Positions 13,479-23,854 of a stretch of DNA of 64,000 nucleotides are shown here, piece after piece. Source of the DNA: Dipetalonema caudispina (lineage: Eukaryota; Nematoda; Chromadorea; Rhabditida; Onchocercidae); the NCBI GenBank assembly GCA_013365325.1, contig JABVXV010000098.1:124001-188000 (forward strand). Reading direction: 5' to 3'. Made by a program: the position numbers and the translations under genes. The notes under the pieces are model-generated. The model saw nothing but the letters and a program-made list of their open reading frames with translations, made no database searches and was not told the origin of the DNA. Position 1 is the first letter of the stretch, and every line of letters begins with the position of its first letter.

Positions 13479-15455
13479 ATGAGTTACAAGTTGACGTACT
13501 TTTCTATCCGAGGTAGATTTTCTTTCAAATCATTTTCGGATATATTCACAGCTATCTTTTTTTACTTTCTTTGATTTTCGAGCAGTTTTTAATGCTTTTA
13601 CTGGTAGTGTTATGTTTTTATTCCGTTTCACAGTTTCTATCACCATCTTGAATACCTTGTATAATGTGGAAGCTATTGAATTGGACGAAAAGTTAAGATC
13701 GCTATCCAAAAATCGGAGAGAGAGGACATTGGACCAAGTCAAGGGAATCAAACTGATAACCTGATTATCTTAGAATCATCACATGTCATAAAATTACAAA
13801 TGAAAATACAAATCAATCTTTGATTGATTTGTATTTTCACAGTATATTCATTCAATTTTATTTCATCTTTTATTCATTCATCATCCGTCATGTTTTCTTT
13901 ATTGTTTTAGGCTTGGCTGAGCCAATTCGTCTACTACTGGTTGATCAAGATATCAAGTTCACTGATGATCGTATTAATAAAAATGATTGGCCCGCCATAA
14001 AATCACAATTCGTAGGCTATTTTGTTTCGTAATGTTTATTTGGCCCATAAATACAGCACGGTTTTCAGTTGTATAAAAATTAAAAAAAACCATATGTTTG
14101 TCACCATCTGGAATACCTTGTATGTTAACTCTTTCTGTTTAGCAATTTGAGCAACTACCTTGTCTTTATGATGATGATCAACAAATTGTCCAATCTGGTG
14201 CTATCTTGAGACATCTTGCTCGTAAACACGGTATGTAACTATCTGTGCTGTTTTCTTCTCTGTAATTTTCCTTGTTAGAATATTAGTGCAAAAAAAAGTG
14301 TAATTCGTTGTTGAGAGGATTTACTGGTTAGCTGTTTTCGTTAGTTTGCAGTTATAAATAGTGACAGTAGTCTTTTTGTCTATACAGTTAACTTTGATGC
14401 CGCTTTCATATAGATTTGAATGGTGGGAATGAGCTGGAAACGACATATATTGATATGTTCTATGAAGGCATCCGTGATCTACACGTCAAATACACAAAAA
14501 TGATTTATCTGGCTTACGTAAATATCTTTCACTTACAATTGTGCTATTATTTACGAAATTTATGGAATTGTTAACTTGTTTTCATTAGGTCGAAATTATT
14601 TCCGATAGGCAATTGAAGTGAAGTGATGTGACTTGGATTATTTAATTATTTCATATTTCTGCATGGTATAGTGTATTCCAGAACATTAAGAATTTTTTAT
14701 GCAGAAAAAGAGAGGAAATGCCAAAACTAAAAAATTGGAAAAATTAAGTGTCAAGAACCGGTCTATAATCAACTATTACTGAACCAGTTCGGCTCATAAA
14801 TTTAATATCATTCTTGCAAAGCACGATTATACTCCTTACTTTTTAGGAAGCTTTTTAGGAAGCTGAAAAAGATCCATATGTAAAAAATACATTGCCAGTA
14901 GAACTGGCGAAACTTGAGAGATTGCTTGCTACACGAGGCAGTGGAAAGAACTTCATTCTGGGAGACAAGGTTCAGGAAATTTTGGTTAAACTGTATTTTA
15001 AATAATAATTGATGAGAGATTGCTTGTTGAGAATAATATATGATTGAGATGATAGAGGTGATAAAGAAAATGTTGCATTAACTAAACTATGATAAATTTT
15101 TAGATTTCATTCGCAGATTTCGTTCTTTTCGAAGAGCTTGACATTCACCAGATCCTCGATCCGCACTGCTTGGATAAATTCCCGCTCTTGAAGGCTTTTC
15201 ATCAACGAATGAGCGACAGACCAAGACTTAAGGTTGTGTCGTTTTACAATTTTTGAAACATATGAGGACGAAGTTGGCAGAAAATGTCCGTTATTTTAAT
15301 TAGATCTTTTTAAAAAAAATATCTACACAAACCTGCAAATTAGACGCTCCAAAGGAACGTTTATGTATTATCTAATTTAAATAGTTATTTTGAAGGAATA
15401 CTGCGAACAGCGTAATGCATCAAATGTACCAGTGAATGGAAATGGAAAACAGTGA
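13479..15455 (+). CDS. Pi-class glutathione S-transferase, filarial type
   Basis: Cytosolic GST that conjugates glutathione to electrophiles; filarial pi-class GSTs are known detoxification enzymes. Exons 13479-13512, 13911-14011, 14143-14230, 14414-14517, 14859-14969, 15104-15232, 15396-15455 give 208 residues, the usual length for filarial pi GSTs. Visible features: N-terminal MSYKLTYFSIRGLAEPIRLL with the catalytic Tyr7; Trp38; cis-Pro51 in QLPCLYDD; the glutathione-binding QSGAILRHLARK (Gln62, Ser63); the helix-6 N-capping box with Ser148 and Asp151 (ISFADF); and the filarial C-terminus VPVNGNGKQ. No signal peptide. A poly(A) signal AATAAA is at 15549-15554. Exon 5 is preceded by a perfect 12-bp tandem duplication of its acceptor; only the second copy keeps the frame open. 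The last acceptor (TTTTGAAG) is weak but gives the expected residues. Identity is firm; the exact species is not resolved. Confidence 0.96.
13640..13662. repeat. 23-bp motif, copy 1, GST intron 1
   Basis: TCACCATCTTGAATACCTTG plus TAT. A second copy with a single mismatch lies in intron 2 at 14101-14123, same orientation. Confidence 0.75.
13802..13838. repeat. Near-perfect hairpin in GST intron 1
   Basis: GAAAATACAAATCAATC (13802-13818) and its exact reverse complement (13822-13838) flank a 3-base loop; one more T-A pair extends the stem to 18 bp. It sits within GST intron 1. Confidence 0.8.
14101..14123. repeat. 23-bp motif, copy 2, GST intron 2
   Basis: Matches 13640-13662 except T to G at the tenth base. 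It ends 19 bases before the exon 3 acceptor. Confidence 0.75.
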
Positions 15456-16355
15456 ATGATAAAGCAATTTGATACTTCTGTTTTTGTTTCATTTTGGGAC
15501 GTTATAAAACTGGTTTTTATCGAATTGGTATATTTTTATCACTAATCAAATAAATCTGTTTTATTTCTTGCTGTTCCTTAACATAGAATATAAATGAAAA
15601 ATTTCTAGTCCTTTAGAGAAAGAAGTGTTGCTGTCATGTAAACTTGTATAACTCAGCAAGATTTGATTGACATAAGTCATTAATGAAGGTCTTAATAATA
15701 AGCAGAATTTCGAGATGAATAGTTGAAGTTTTGATAAAAAGAATTGTGGTAATATATATCATATATTTCTCACTACTCGTTATTTTTCAATAAAGTATTA
15801 TCAGATTAAATTTTGTGAAGTTCTGACGACTTGTTAGAAGTTTATTCGAATTTATTCATACCTTGGACGAAAGAACGCAACTTGCATTCCTTCGAAGTGT
15901 TTTTTGCTTTCTCTTATTCTTTTTTTAAGCCATTAGTAGCCGGAAAATATGAATAGTCTGGTTACCCTGAGTCACCACTTCATGTGGCTCATATGTTGTG
16001 ATGCAAAACCCAAAGTGGGAAATGCGTAACTAATACAGACATTCTATGGAATGTAGCAGAAGTCATTACTTATTGTCAATACAGAAAAATCGGAAGTTAT
16101 GAAGCTCGAATATATAAAAATCACGTCATAGTGGACAATCACAAACTTCTTTCGTCGTAAGGATAGCGAGACAACGATTTCTTGTGGTAAATTCGTCAGT
16201 CCTTACACAATGAATGGAGACATTATTTGTTGATATCATCAATTTAACAAATTCAAAGAAACGAAGGGAGAGAAACACTAATCTACCAAATCAATTATTC
16301 CTAATAGAAAAAAATCCTGATAATACAACGGATCCAGAGAATATCAGGTTCCAAT
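15456..16355. other. GST 3' flank and left edge of retroelement
   Basis: Contains the GST poly(A) signal near 15549. The rest is AT-rich with no supported gene. The left boundary of the retroelement remnant that starts by 16356 could not be found; no LTR-like match to 17167-17416 was seen here. Confidence 0.5.
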
Positions 16356-17118
16356 ATGTCTTCGTTACAATCGGAATTTAAACAACTACTGAATGAAGTT
16401 TATCAAAGAAGCTGCGAAAATAGAAGTAATCTTTTACTACTGATACAATGGCTATCAGTAAGCATTCTTACTCTGGCTGCAAAACTACTGTTAAAGGAAC
16501 GATGTGATAGCCAAGATAGTTAATGGGAAGTTGTTAATTGTTCCTTGCAAAACTGAGGAGGATGAAATACGCCTCATAGAATTCGAAGGCAAATTAATAA
16601 ATCAATTCGAGATCGAACGAATCAATAGCGAATTAGAAATCTTAGCCCAAAATCAGGAGACGAATAATATGGTAACATGCAAACCGAATTCAAATTTTCT
16701 ATGGGAAGAGATCAGTCAACAAGGAGAAGAATTATGAGAAAACCTGAAAATTGAAATTGATAAAGCTATAGAAGCTATAAATGAAGAATTATCAAATTTA
16801 ATAATACACTGGAAATTAATCACCTTTGATATAATTGTCTTTGTACTATTAATAATTATTGGACCAATATTTTGTTTTAAATCATCAAAGAAATGGAGAT
16901 TTCTGACTATTCCCATTAAAACTATACCAACCTTCTTATCAAACCAAGGTGAACAAAAAATACCTCTTAACCAAATCAATATTGATGGAAGCGATTCATT
17001 TCAGTATGATCCAAATTGTATTCTTCCTGAGACTTCAAATCCTTACCAGTCGCGAATGTCAAAAAACCGAGATAATTTTATAACAAGATATGTAAATTTC
17101 TGGGCAAATAGAATTTAA
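16356..17118 (+). pseudogene. Decayed env-like ORF of a BEL/Pao-type LTR retrotransposon
   Basis: Degenerate coding region in at least two frames. The first part (from ATG at 16356, MSSLQSEF) shifts frame near 16504; the second frame (DVIAKIVNGKLL onward) meets a TGA at 16735-16737 and then stays open to TAA at 17116-17118. The later part has a strongly hydrophobic segment of about 20 residues (FDIIVFVLLIIIGPIFCF), as expected of a membrane anchor, followed by a short polar tail. The mix of a regulatory-looking N-terminal segment and a C-terminal anchor resembles the env-like ORF of nematode BEL/Pao elements, but no fusion-protein motif was recognised. Frame breaks show it is not functional. 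It lies just left of an LTR-like block. Confidence 0.5.
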
Positions 17119-17129
17119 TATAATTTGTA

Positions 17130-17570
17130 ATATTTAAAGTCTTAAATCATTAAACTCAATATCAACTCTGTTTACGATTAAGAATTCATCACATATTCAC
17201 AATTTGTTTATAATCATATATAAACTTCGGTAATTTTTCATCTAGCATAAATGTAAATCTGTTTACGATTAAGGATTCGTCACATGTCTTTGTAAACCTT
17301 TTTCTACTTCATGTGTATATGTAAGAGTCAGGAAAAACCATTTGGGACCATAACAAAATCTGAGTTATCAGTGATCGGTTAATTTCAACTATCGTTAACA
17401 AACCTTCTACTAACAGTTAATATTATTCATCTATTATTCGAATGAATTCTACTCTAACTCTTGTTTTTAACACACAATAAAGGAAGGAAATCCTCTTCTA
17501 AAACCCATAATCAACAAGAAGAACCTCTTTCACAACAATTTTTCGATGCCACGAGCCGGGAATCCGACGA
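17130..17570 (+). mobile_element. LTR-like block beside the env-like ORF
   Basis: Non-coding block directly after the env-like frame. It holds a 28-bp direct repeat (17167-17194 and 17258-17285, two mismatches, period 91) and a segment (17354-17416) that recurs in inverted orientation at 19077-19145. Location and repeat content suggest a 3' LTR; both outer edges are estimates. Confidence 0.45.
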
Positions 17571-17743
17571 CCTTTAGATCTTCTACCTTTTAATAATCAT
17601 ACATTTGTTTAATACTCGCTTAACTTCACTTATACCTTTAGGTATCTAGAATTCTGTCCTTAATTTTGAAAGAATATGTGCTACCTCAGCCTGAAATAAT
17701 TCTTCATGTTGTCGTTGTATAAAAATTTCCTCCTTACCTACCT

Positions 17744-18942
17744 TTATTCTAATCTCAGTTTCGGAAGTGAAACAGGTGTTTGGCTTTTTTTAATACTAAA
17801 TGAATCAAATTTCAATTTTTGTTCATCATCTCTTTGGAGATTCAGTAAATCTGCTAATTCAATTGATATGAAGGATAATTGCGAACCCCTGTCGAATAAT
17901 GCCACTGCTTTATATTGAATTTTTGGATAGTTTGAGTTGACTACGTCGACTTCTTTGCATGAAAGTAAGATTTGTTTACCAAATCGGTTTTCATCTTCCA
18001 TTATTGAATTTGTCGTTGTTGTCGAATCCCTTTTTATTTTATTTGATCCGAAATCTATGATTTGTCTTTGTATTTAATATGACACAGCAAGTATTATGAG
18101 GACTTTTGTAGTAGAAGCATAAATGCTTTTTACCATTGCAGTTATGTGCTGCGTGTCCCTTTTGGAGACAATTGATACATGCATTGTTTTCCCTCAAAGC
18201 ATTTCATTCGTTGCTTAAGGGTAGAATAAATTTAACATATATTATCCCAATGATCCATGTTACAGAATGTGCCAGAATGGCCTTCTTTTCTTGCCATCTT
18301 TGATGGCTTCCTTTAGATTTGGATTCAACTCTGATTCACCAGATTTTATTAGATTTGTTGTCGTTGAGGCAGAAGTTTCTTCCTTAACGTTATGTATTTG
18401 TTTCGGGTTTTGTACCCTACTAAGAGTTTGATTATTTTTTCGTTTCTTTGCACTAGTTCCATTAAGAATTGCCGAAAATTGCTTACCGACCAGGTTTTCT
18501 TTTCTGTTTTTATTGATAGAATTTGGCTAGGATCCATACTGGCAATTTGCTTTCGATAATTGTTTCGATATTAGAATGCTCTAGATTCTCTCCTATAGCT
18601 TCTAGTTGTCGAAGAATTCTTTCTGTCATTTCAACAATCGATTTCCATTCTTTTTCACTTCGTTTAATAGAATGAAATTCGTTTCATAGCGAACCTTTTA
18701 TTGTAGTAAATTTGCCATATTTTTTCAGCCAAGAATTGTAGTTTTTCGGGACAATATCATAGCCTCTCATAGCTTGTAAAGCATCTCCTTTCAGGCATGA
18801 AATCAAAGTAATTAAGTTTTTGAATATCTGGAATTTTTTTAGAGATTTATACTCCAGAATTGTCGCCATAATTTTGGATCACGTCATAATTTTGGATCAC
18901 CATTAAAGGTTGGTAATGGTAATTGTGGTAAACTTATTGTTG
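17744..18942 (-). pseudogene. Decayed gag-protease of a BEL/Pao LTR retrotransposon
   Basis: Minus-strand remnant, read right to left. (1) A gag start near 18940-18886 with LPLPTFNGDPKL, the hallmark of BEL/Pao gag (DUF1759). (2) A 16-bp tandem duplication at 18867-18900 that breaks the frame. (3) More gag in short frames, with SCLKGDALQAMRGYD around 18684-18869 and a further piece at 18349-18537. (4) A CCHC zinc knuckle CINCLQKGHAAHNC at about 18136-18183. (5) An A17-type aspartic protease stretch at 17744-18001, LFDRGSQLSFI. The protease active site is normally D-S/T-G; here it is D-R-G, so it is inactive. There is no reverse transcriptase or integrase to its left, so only the 5' half remains. 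Confidence 0.8.
18867..18900. repeat. 16-bp tandem duplication within gag remnant
   Basis: CATAATTTTGGATCAC at 18867-18882 and again at 18885-18900, period 18. It duplicates the codons around the gag PKLW motif. Confidence 0.85.
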
Positions 18943-19076
18943 AATAATGAGTAGTGAGGGTATATGTTTAGTGTCGATTGAGCTCCAATGTTGGATAGTT
19001 ATTTCAATATCATCATAATACAAAGTTAAGGTAACGATAGCTTCCTTACCATCATTCAATAGGATTAAAATGCCTA

Positions 19077-19145
19077 CTGTTAGTAGAAGGTTTGATAATT
19101 CTAACGATAGTTGAAATTAACCGATTACTGATAACTCAGATTTTG
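19077..19145 (-). mobile_element. LTR-like segment, inverted copy of 17354-17416
   Basis: Reverse complement of the + strand segment at 17354-17416 with a 6-bp insertion and few mismatches. It lies upstream of the minus-strand gag, where a 5' LTR would be expected. Confidence 0.7.
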
Positions 19146-20290
19146 CGCAGAATACGATAATGAACAGATGATGGGTCAACATTATGTCTAATTCTACCGC
19201 GCCAACTTCACTTATTGTTTTTAACAGGCAAAAAAATAAGGAAATAGTGTACAGAATATGGCATACTACTCTTTGTGCACCTCTGATTGATTATCTTTGT
19301 GCAGAATTAATATCACCGTTCTATTTCAGTTAATTATGTAGCAAACTGGATGGGTTACAGTGTCCTTACAGAGATCATGCTGTTGTCTGCATAAGAAGGA
19401 AGGCTTGAATGAGCCTTCAGACAATGTCTATCTGTTTTCATACTTTTAACCCAAGTCTTAAAACCTGTTCTAATCGATTGCAAAGATTGATTACTTTCCG
19501 ATCTTCTTCCATTACACTGTTGACTTCACAACTTAAAAGTATGATCAATTGCAAAATATAAAGTGTCCCACTATTCTGCCATAACGACATGGCAATACCA
19601 ATCCTTCGATATATGGCATTTTTTTCGCTAAACGAAAAAAGAAGAGTAATTTCTAAACTAATCAACAGTCAATTAATTAGTTATTACTTATTCCCAGTTG
19701 CTAATCGTCAAGTCACAGCTTATTCTCATCAAGTTATCTTTATACCATTTCTTACTACTGTTCGATTTCTAGTGATCATCAGGTGGGAATTGTTGGATAT
19801 AGGATAGTGCATTTTTATGATTTTTGCTTTTTTCCAAGACGTTCTTGTTTTGAATAGTTTCTATTCGTTTATTAATATTTACTACTGAATGTGTTAAGTT
19901 CGACAGTTTCTACGAAGGAATACGCGTCAATATCTTCAAAGATTTTATGCAAGATAACTGAACAGAGCAATTTTCATTACATTAACAATTTTCCGAAATG
20001 GATAAATTTCTTGAAATGGTCAATTTTTTTCAGTAAGAATATACCGTAAGCAAGAGAAAGCAATAGGCATTGACAAGCCAGGAGTAGGCCAGGATCTAAT
20101 ATCTAAGTGCTAGTCATAATGAAAATTTTCGCGGGTTAGTGGTAGAAATAATGATCCAATGAGTCCAACATAAATGTGCTGTATCAAATATTATCCTGAA
20201 AATCTGAACGACAGCATTTACTGAAGGGATATGTGTAGTATGAAATTAATTTTTTAATAAAAATGAAAGTAAGTATAGCAAGACGCCGTT
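19146..20290. other. Intergenic, retroelement flank to PRDX6 3' end
   Basis: AT-rich. Overlapping open frames on both strands at 19438-19807 have no recognised content. I see no supported gene. Confidence 0.55.
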
Positions 20291-22325
20291 TTATTTTGGA
20301 TGCGCAACCATGCGAAGGTAACGTTTTCCAGAGGGTAGTTCGATAGTGTTTATCTTCTCACCAAACAATTTCTTTGCCTCGTTATCATCAATCGTTGGTA
20401 ACACGACACAATCATCACCATTCTATACAAAAATTAAATCAATAAACAATTAACTGTGAAAGCAAAATAATGGTAATGCTTTTACAGTTTCTAAACCTAA
20501 AACTAATAGCATTCCTAAGCTGTGTGTATTTTTTGCTTGAAAAATTTTCACGAGTATACTGAATACAATACTTTGAAAAAGTTCATAAACTCGGAAGATT
20601 TTTCTTGCGCTTTAGCGTTTATACAGATACTCACCTTCCAATCGACTGGTGTTGCTACTAGTTTAACTGCTGTAAGCTGAAGCGAATCAACAACACGTAA
20701 GACTTCACTGCAAAATACGGAGGATATTAAAATAATAGCTTATATTTGTATATTCATAAGTATCCTGGAACCTAAGATATCCAATGATTCATACTTGTTG
20801 GGATAGTCTATCAATACCGTAGCAACTGCGGTACTAATAACTGCGATAGAAGTAGTAACCAAGCGGTAACATCAAATGAACAGTACCTACTATCTTTCCC
20901 GAAACTTATTCACTCTATTAATGTTCGAAATATCACACACTATTGAGGCAGCTTACTCTAGTATACTATGTAGGAAGTAGTGTGTTGATCTTCTACTTTA
21001 TTTGTTCCTAATTTGACTCAAACTAATCTTGCAGTTATGAAAACTGAAAAAGCATCTATAATTCAACAAGTTTTGAAAATATACATTTGTTAAATCTTAA
21101 ATTAAAAGGGTAAAAAATAAGATAAGAAACTCGGGGAGAAAAGTAATGCTCCTAGATTTCATTGTCATCAGCTCATATGTCAATTCACAAAATCCTTTAA
21201 GATATCATATACTCGAAATTTCGTCCCGTTGTTGCAGGATATAAGATGGAAAGTTTCAACGTTTTCTCAGGTCCAATTATGAACAGCTGCAAAAAAAAAA
21301 TATATATAATATTGGCGTTACCACAAGAAACATGCTAAAAACTGAACGCTCCCTTTTTCTAAGGGTTATACCGAATTTAGTGAAGTGAAAAATTTCGCAC
21401 ACTTTTTCAAATAATGTAAAATTTTTAATCAAAGCATAACTTAAACTCTTTGTTTTGAAAAATCATGAAAATGGATCTTAAAAGAAATAGTAAACCAACA
21501 CAACGTGCAGTTAACGTGCCACCCTTTTCATCGCACTCATCCGGATCCATCATTCCCAGTTTAGTGGCTAGAGAACGATTCTCATCTGCTATTATCGGAA
21601 AGGGTAGTTTACTTCCTGCAAGGTAACAAATTCTACGTTCAGTGAAGTTAACGGAGTACTGAAGAATTTTGAAATTAATATCGATGGCGATCATATTGCA
21701 AATAACACGAAGATAACTAGCAGTTTAATAATGACAAGTAATGTTAAAAGTATGAGATAACATACCTGAGCAATCACCACACTTCATTTTGCACAGTTCC
21801 ATAATATCATTAGCCCATTCACGGTGTGACTGTGCCGAGTCACAACTTAAGCCAATCAATTTCACATTCCGTTTCGTGAATTCCGGTGCTAATTGGACTA
21901 GTCTAGCAAGTTCCGTAGTGCAAACTGGAGTGAAATCTCGTGGATGAGAAAACAATATTGCCCAGCTGCTGCAATTTTGACCTTTGGAAATGAAGAGTCC
22001 AAATTATCAATATCATTTTGAACTAACTTCAAGACCTTTGAAATAGAGGTTAAATGATGAAGTGAAGAAATACTGAAAGACATAATCAAATTGGTAGTGA
22101 CGAAATTCTCCAGTTTTCGCTTACTTCTACGAAACTTGACACATTCCATAGGACATCTGCTTAACTACAATACAAGTGATGTATCGTTTTAAACTCTATT
22201 ATCAAACTACATATTATAATCACATACTCTTTGCCAATCCAATCATGGAAACTCGAAATGAAGCTTTCGTTGGTCTCAGCTTGAAAATCCGGAAACTTGT
22301 CACCCAACAGGATGCCTTTTGACAT
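20291..22325 (-). CDS. prdx-6: 1-Cys peroxiredoxin, PRDX6 type
   Basis: Thiol peroxidase reducing hydrogen peroxide and lipid hydroperoxides. Minus-strand exons 22325-22228, 21968-21766, 21615-21500, 21286-21213, 20707-20635, 20422-20291 give 231 residues (human PRDX6 is 224). Motifs: peroxidatic Cys49 in [27 protein letters not shown], the conserved Arg138 region [24 protein letters not shown], and the C-terminal dimerisation part [20 protein letters not shown]. There is no second resolving cysteine in the 2-Cys position. The bifunctional lipase motif of vertebrate PRDX6 (GDSWG) reads KDSWA here, and the acidic residue of that triad is Glu146 (GPEK) rather than Asp, so phospholipase activity is doubtful. 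The starting ATG gives [14 protein letters not shown], which fits the family. Confidence 0.95.
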
Positions 22326-23854
22326 TGTTAGCTCAAATTACATATTTTGGAAGTTATGCAAATATGGTTCATAATCTGGTACCATATGCGAATTGTTATA
22401 ATAAAACGCTTTTCGACTACACTAATCAGTAAGTGGATTAAAATCAATCGTAGACGGTAAATGAATTAGAAGCGATCAACAGAAAAACAACAAACAAATA
22501 GAATATTTCTGGCATTCTAAATTATATGTTTCTGATATTGTCGCTTAGATCTGAACGATTTGCAAACTATCTTTAACAAGTCAAACTTAGCAGAGTCTAT
22601 TTCTATAGATGTTTCACAGGTGATTAAAAAATCGAGAAAATTGTGAAATACAGAAATAATGTTAAATAATATCGCAGAAGAATAAAGAGAAAATGTGTCA
22701 AGTTTAAAACATTTACGGCAAATGAAAACTATACTGCCCAACAACTCTCTTCATCAAGAATGGAATGATTAAATCAAACATACAGCCACACTGTACACTT
22801 TAATTTTACAATGTATTTAATAGAAATGAATAGACAGAGTTTGCGAGACAAATGAAATTACTTGAAAATGTTGAGGGCTATAATTTCTGAAAATAATGGA
22901 ACAAACAACCTCAATTGATTTGGGAGTATTTTTTCACATCTACACTTATATATTTTTTACAAATCTACACATTTGTTTAACCAGAAATATTATGTTATTC
23001 TGCTATTTACGACGTTTATTTAGTTGGGTAATGAATGTGCAAATGTTGGCATTATTGAACTCGAAATACTTTGAAGTTACAAATAAATTCTTGGAATTGT
23101 TTATCCAAAAATCTACAAGAAAAAAAAAGATAAAAGACAGGTTCAACACGAATCAGACAGAAGCGTTTTGCAAACTATCATTTTCTTTTTGAATTATACC
23201 TAATACAACAATTAATCAAGATGCCAAAGGAACTTTAAGCAGTAAAAATATCTAAAATTTAGGAAACTAAATTTAAAAAGTGAAATACAGTGGATTCTTT
23301 TTTTGCATCAAATATATTTCCTCAGAAAAAATTAGACTCTGCGATTCAATTGGAAACCTGGAAGAAAACTAAGTTGTAATTTACGAGCAATAGATTCATG
23401 ATGGGGATGAGAGCTGATACCTAATATTCTTGATGATAGGTTTCGCAACCTATCAGGAAGAAAAAATCACACAAAAGATGAAAACCAATGCCAAAAAGAT
23501 TCGACAACTGTCAACAATGAAAAAACGGAAATATGATCACCATGCGGTAAAAAAACATCAACATGTTTTTTTAAAATACAATATAACCAAGGGATCTTTC
23601 CAAACAAACCGATCAAAAAGATCACTACATTTGATTTCTGAGTATATCATAAAATACTTTATGCATTTGACATGTAGTAAGTATATCATAGATTATTATG
23701 GTAGAGAAAAACTAAACATTTCATTTCAGCATAAAACTATCCTATTTTCTAAAAGAACGAAATTCGACTAAATTTCATTTTTCTTGAAAATCCTTCAGTA
23801 TAAAATTAAGGGAAGCAGTAGGTATTAACAATTTTTCAACATTTCTAAAAAATA
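22326..23854. other. Intergenic, PRDX6 promoter side to GET4 3' end
   Basis: 1.5 kb between two minus-strand genes. It holds a small perfect hairpin at 23434-23455 (arms TGATAGGTT / AACCTATCA). Open frames at 22896-23192 and 23430-23771 are lysine/asparagine-rich with no known motif; I do not call genes. Confidence 0.5.

Noticed and set aside
23430..23771. 113-codon open frame on the + strand
   Set aside because: Lys/His/Ile-rich, begins in a non-ATG context with no splice or homology support; typical of AT-rich noncoding DNA.
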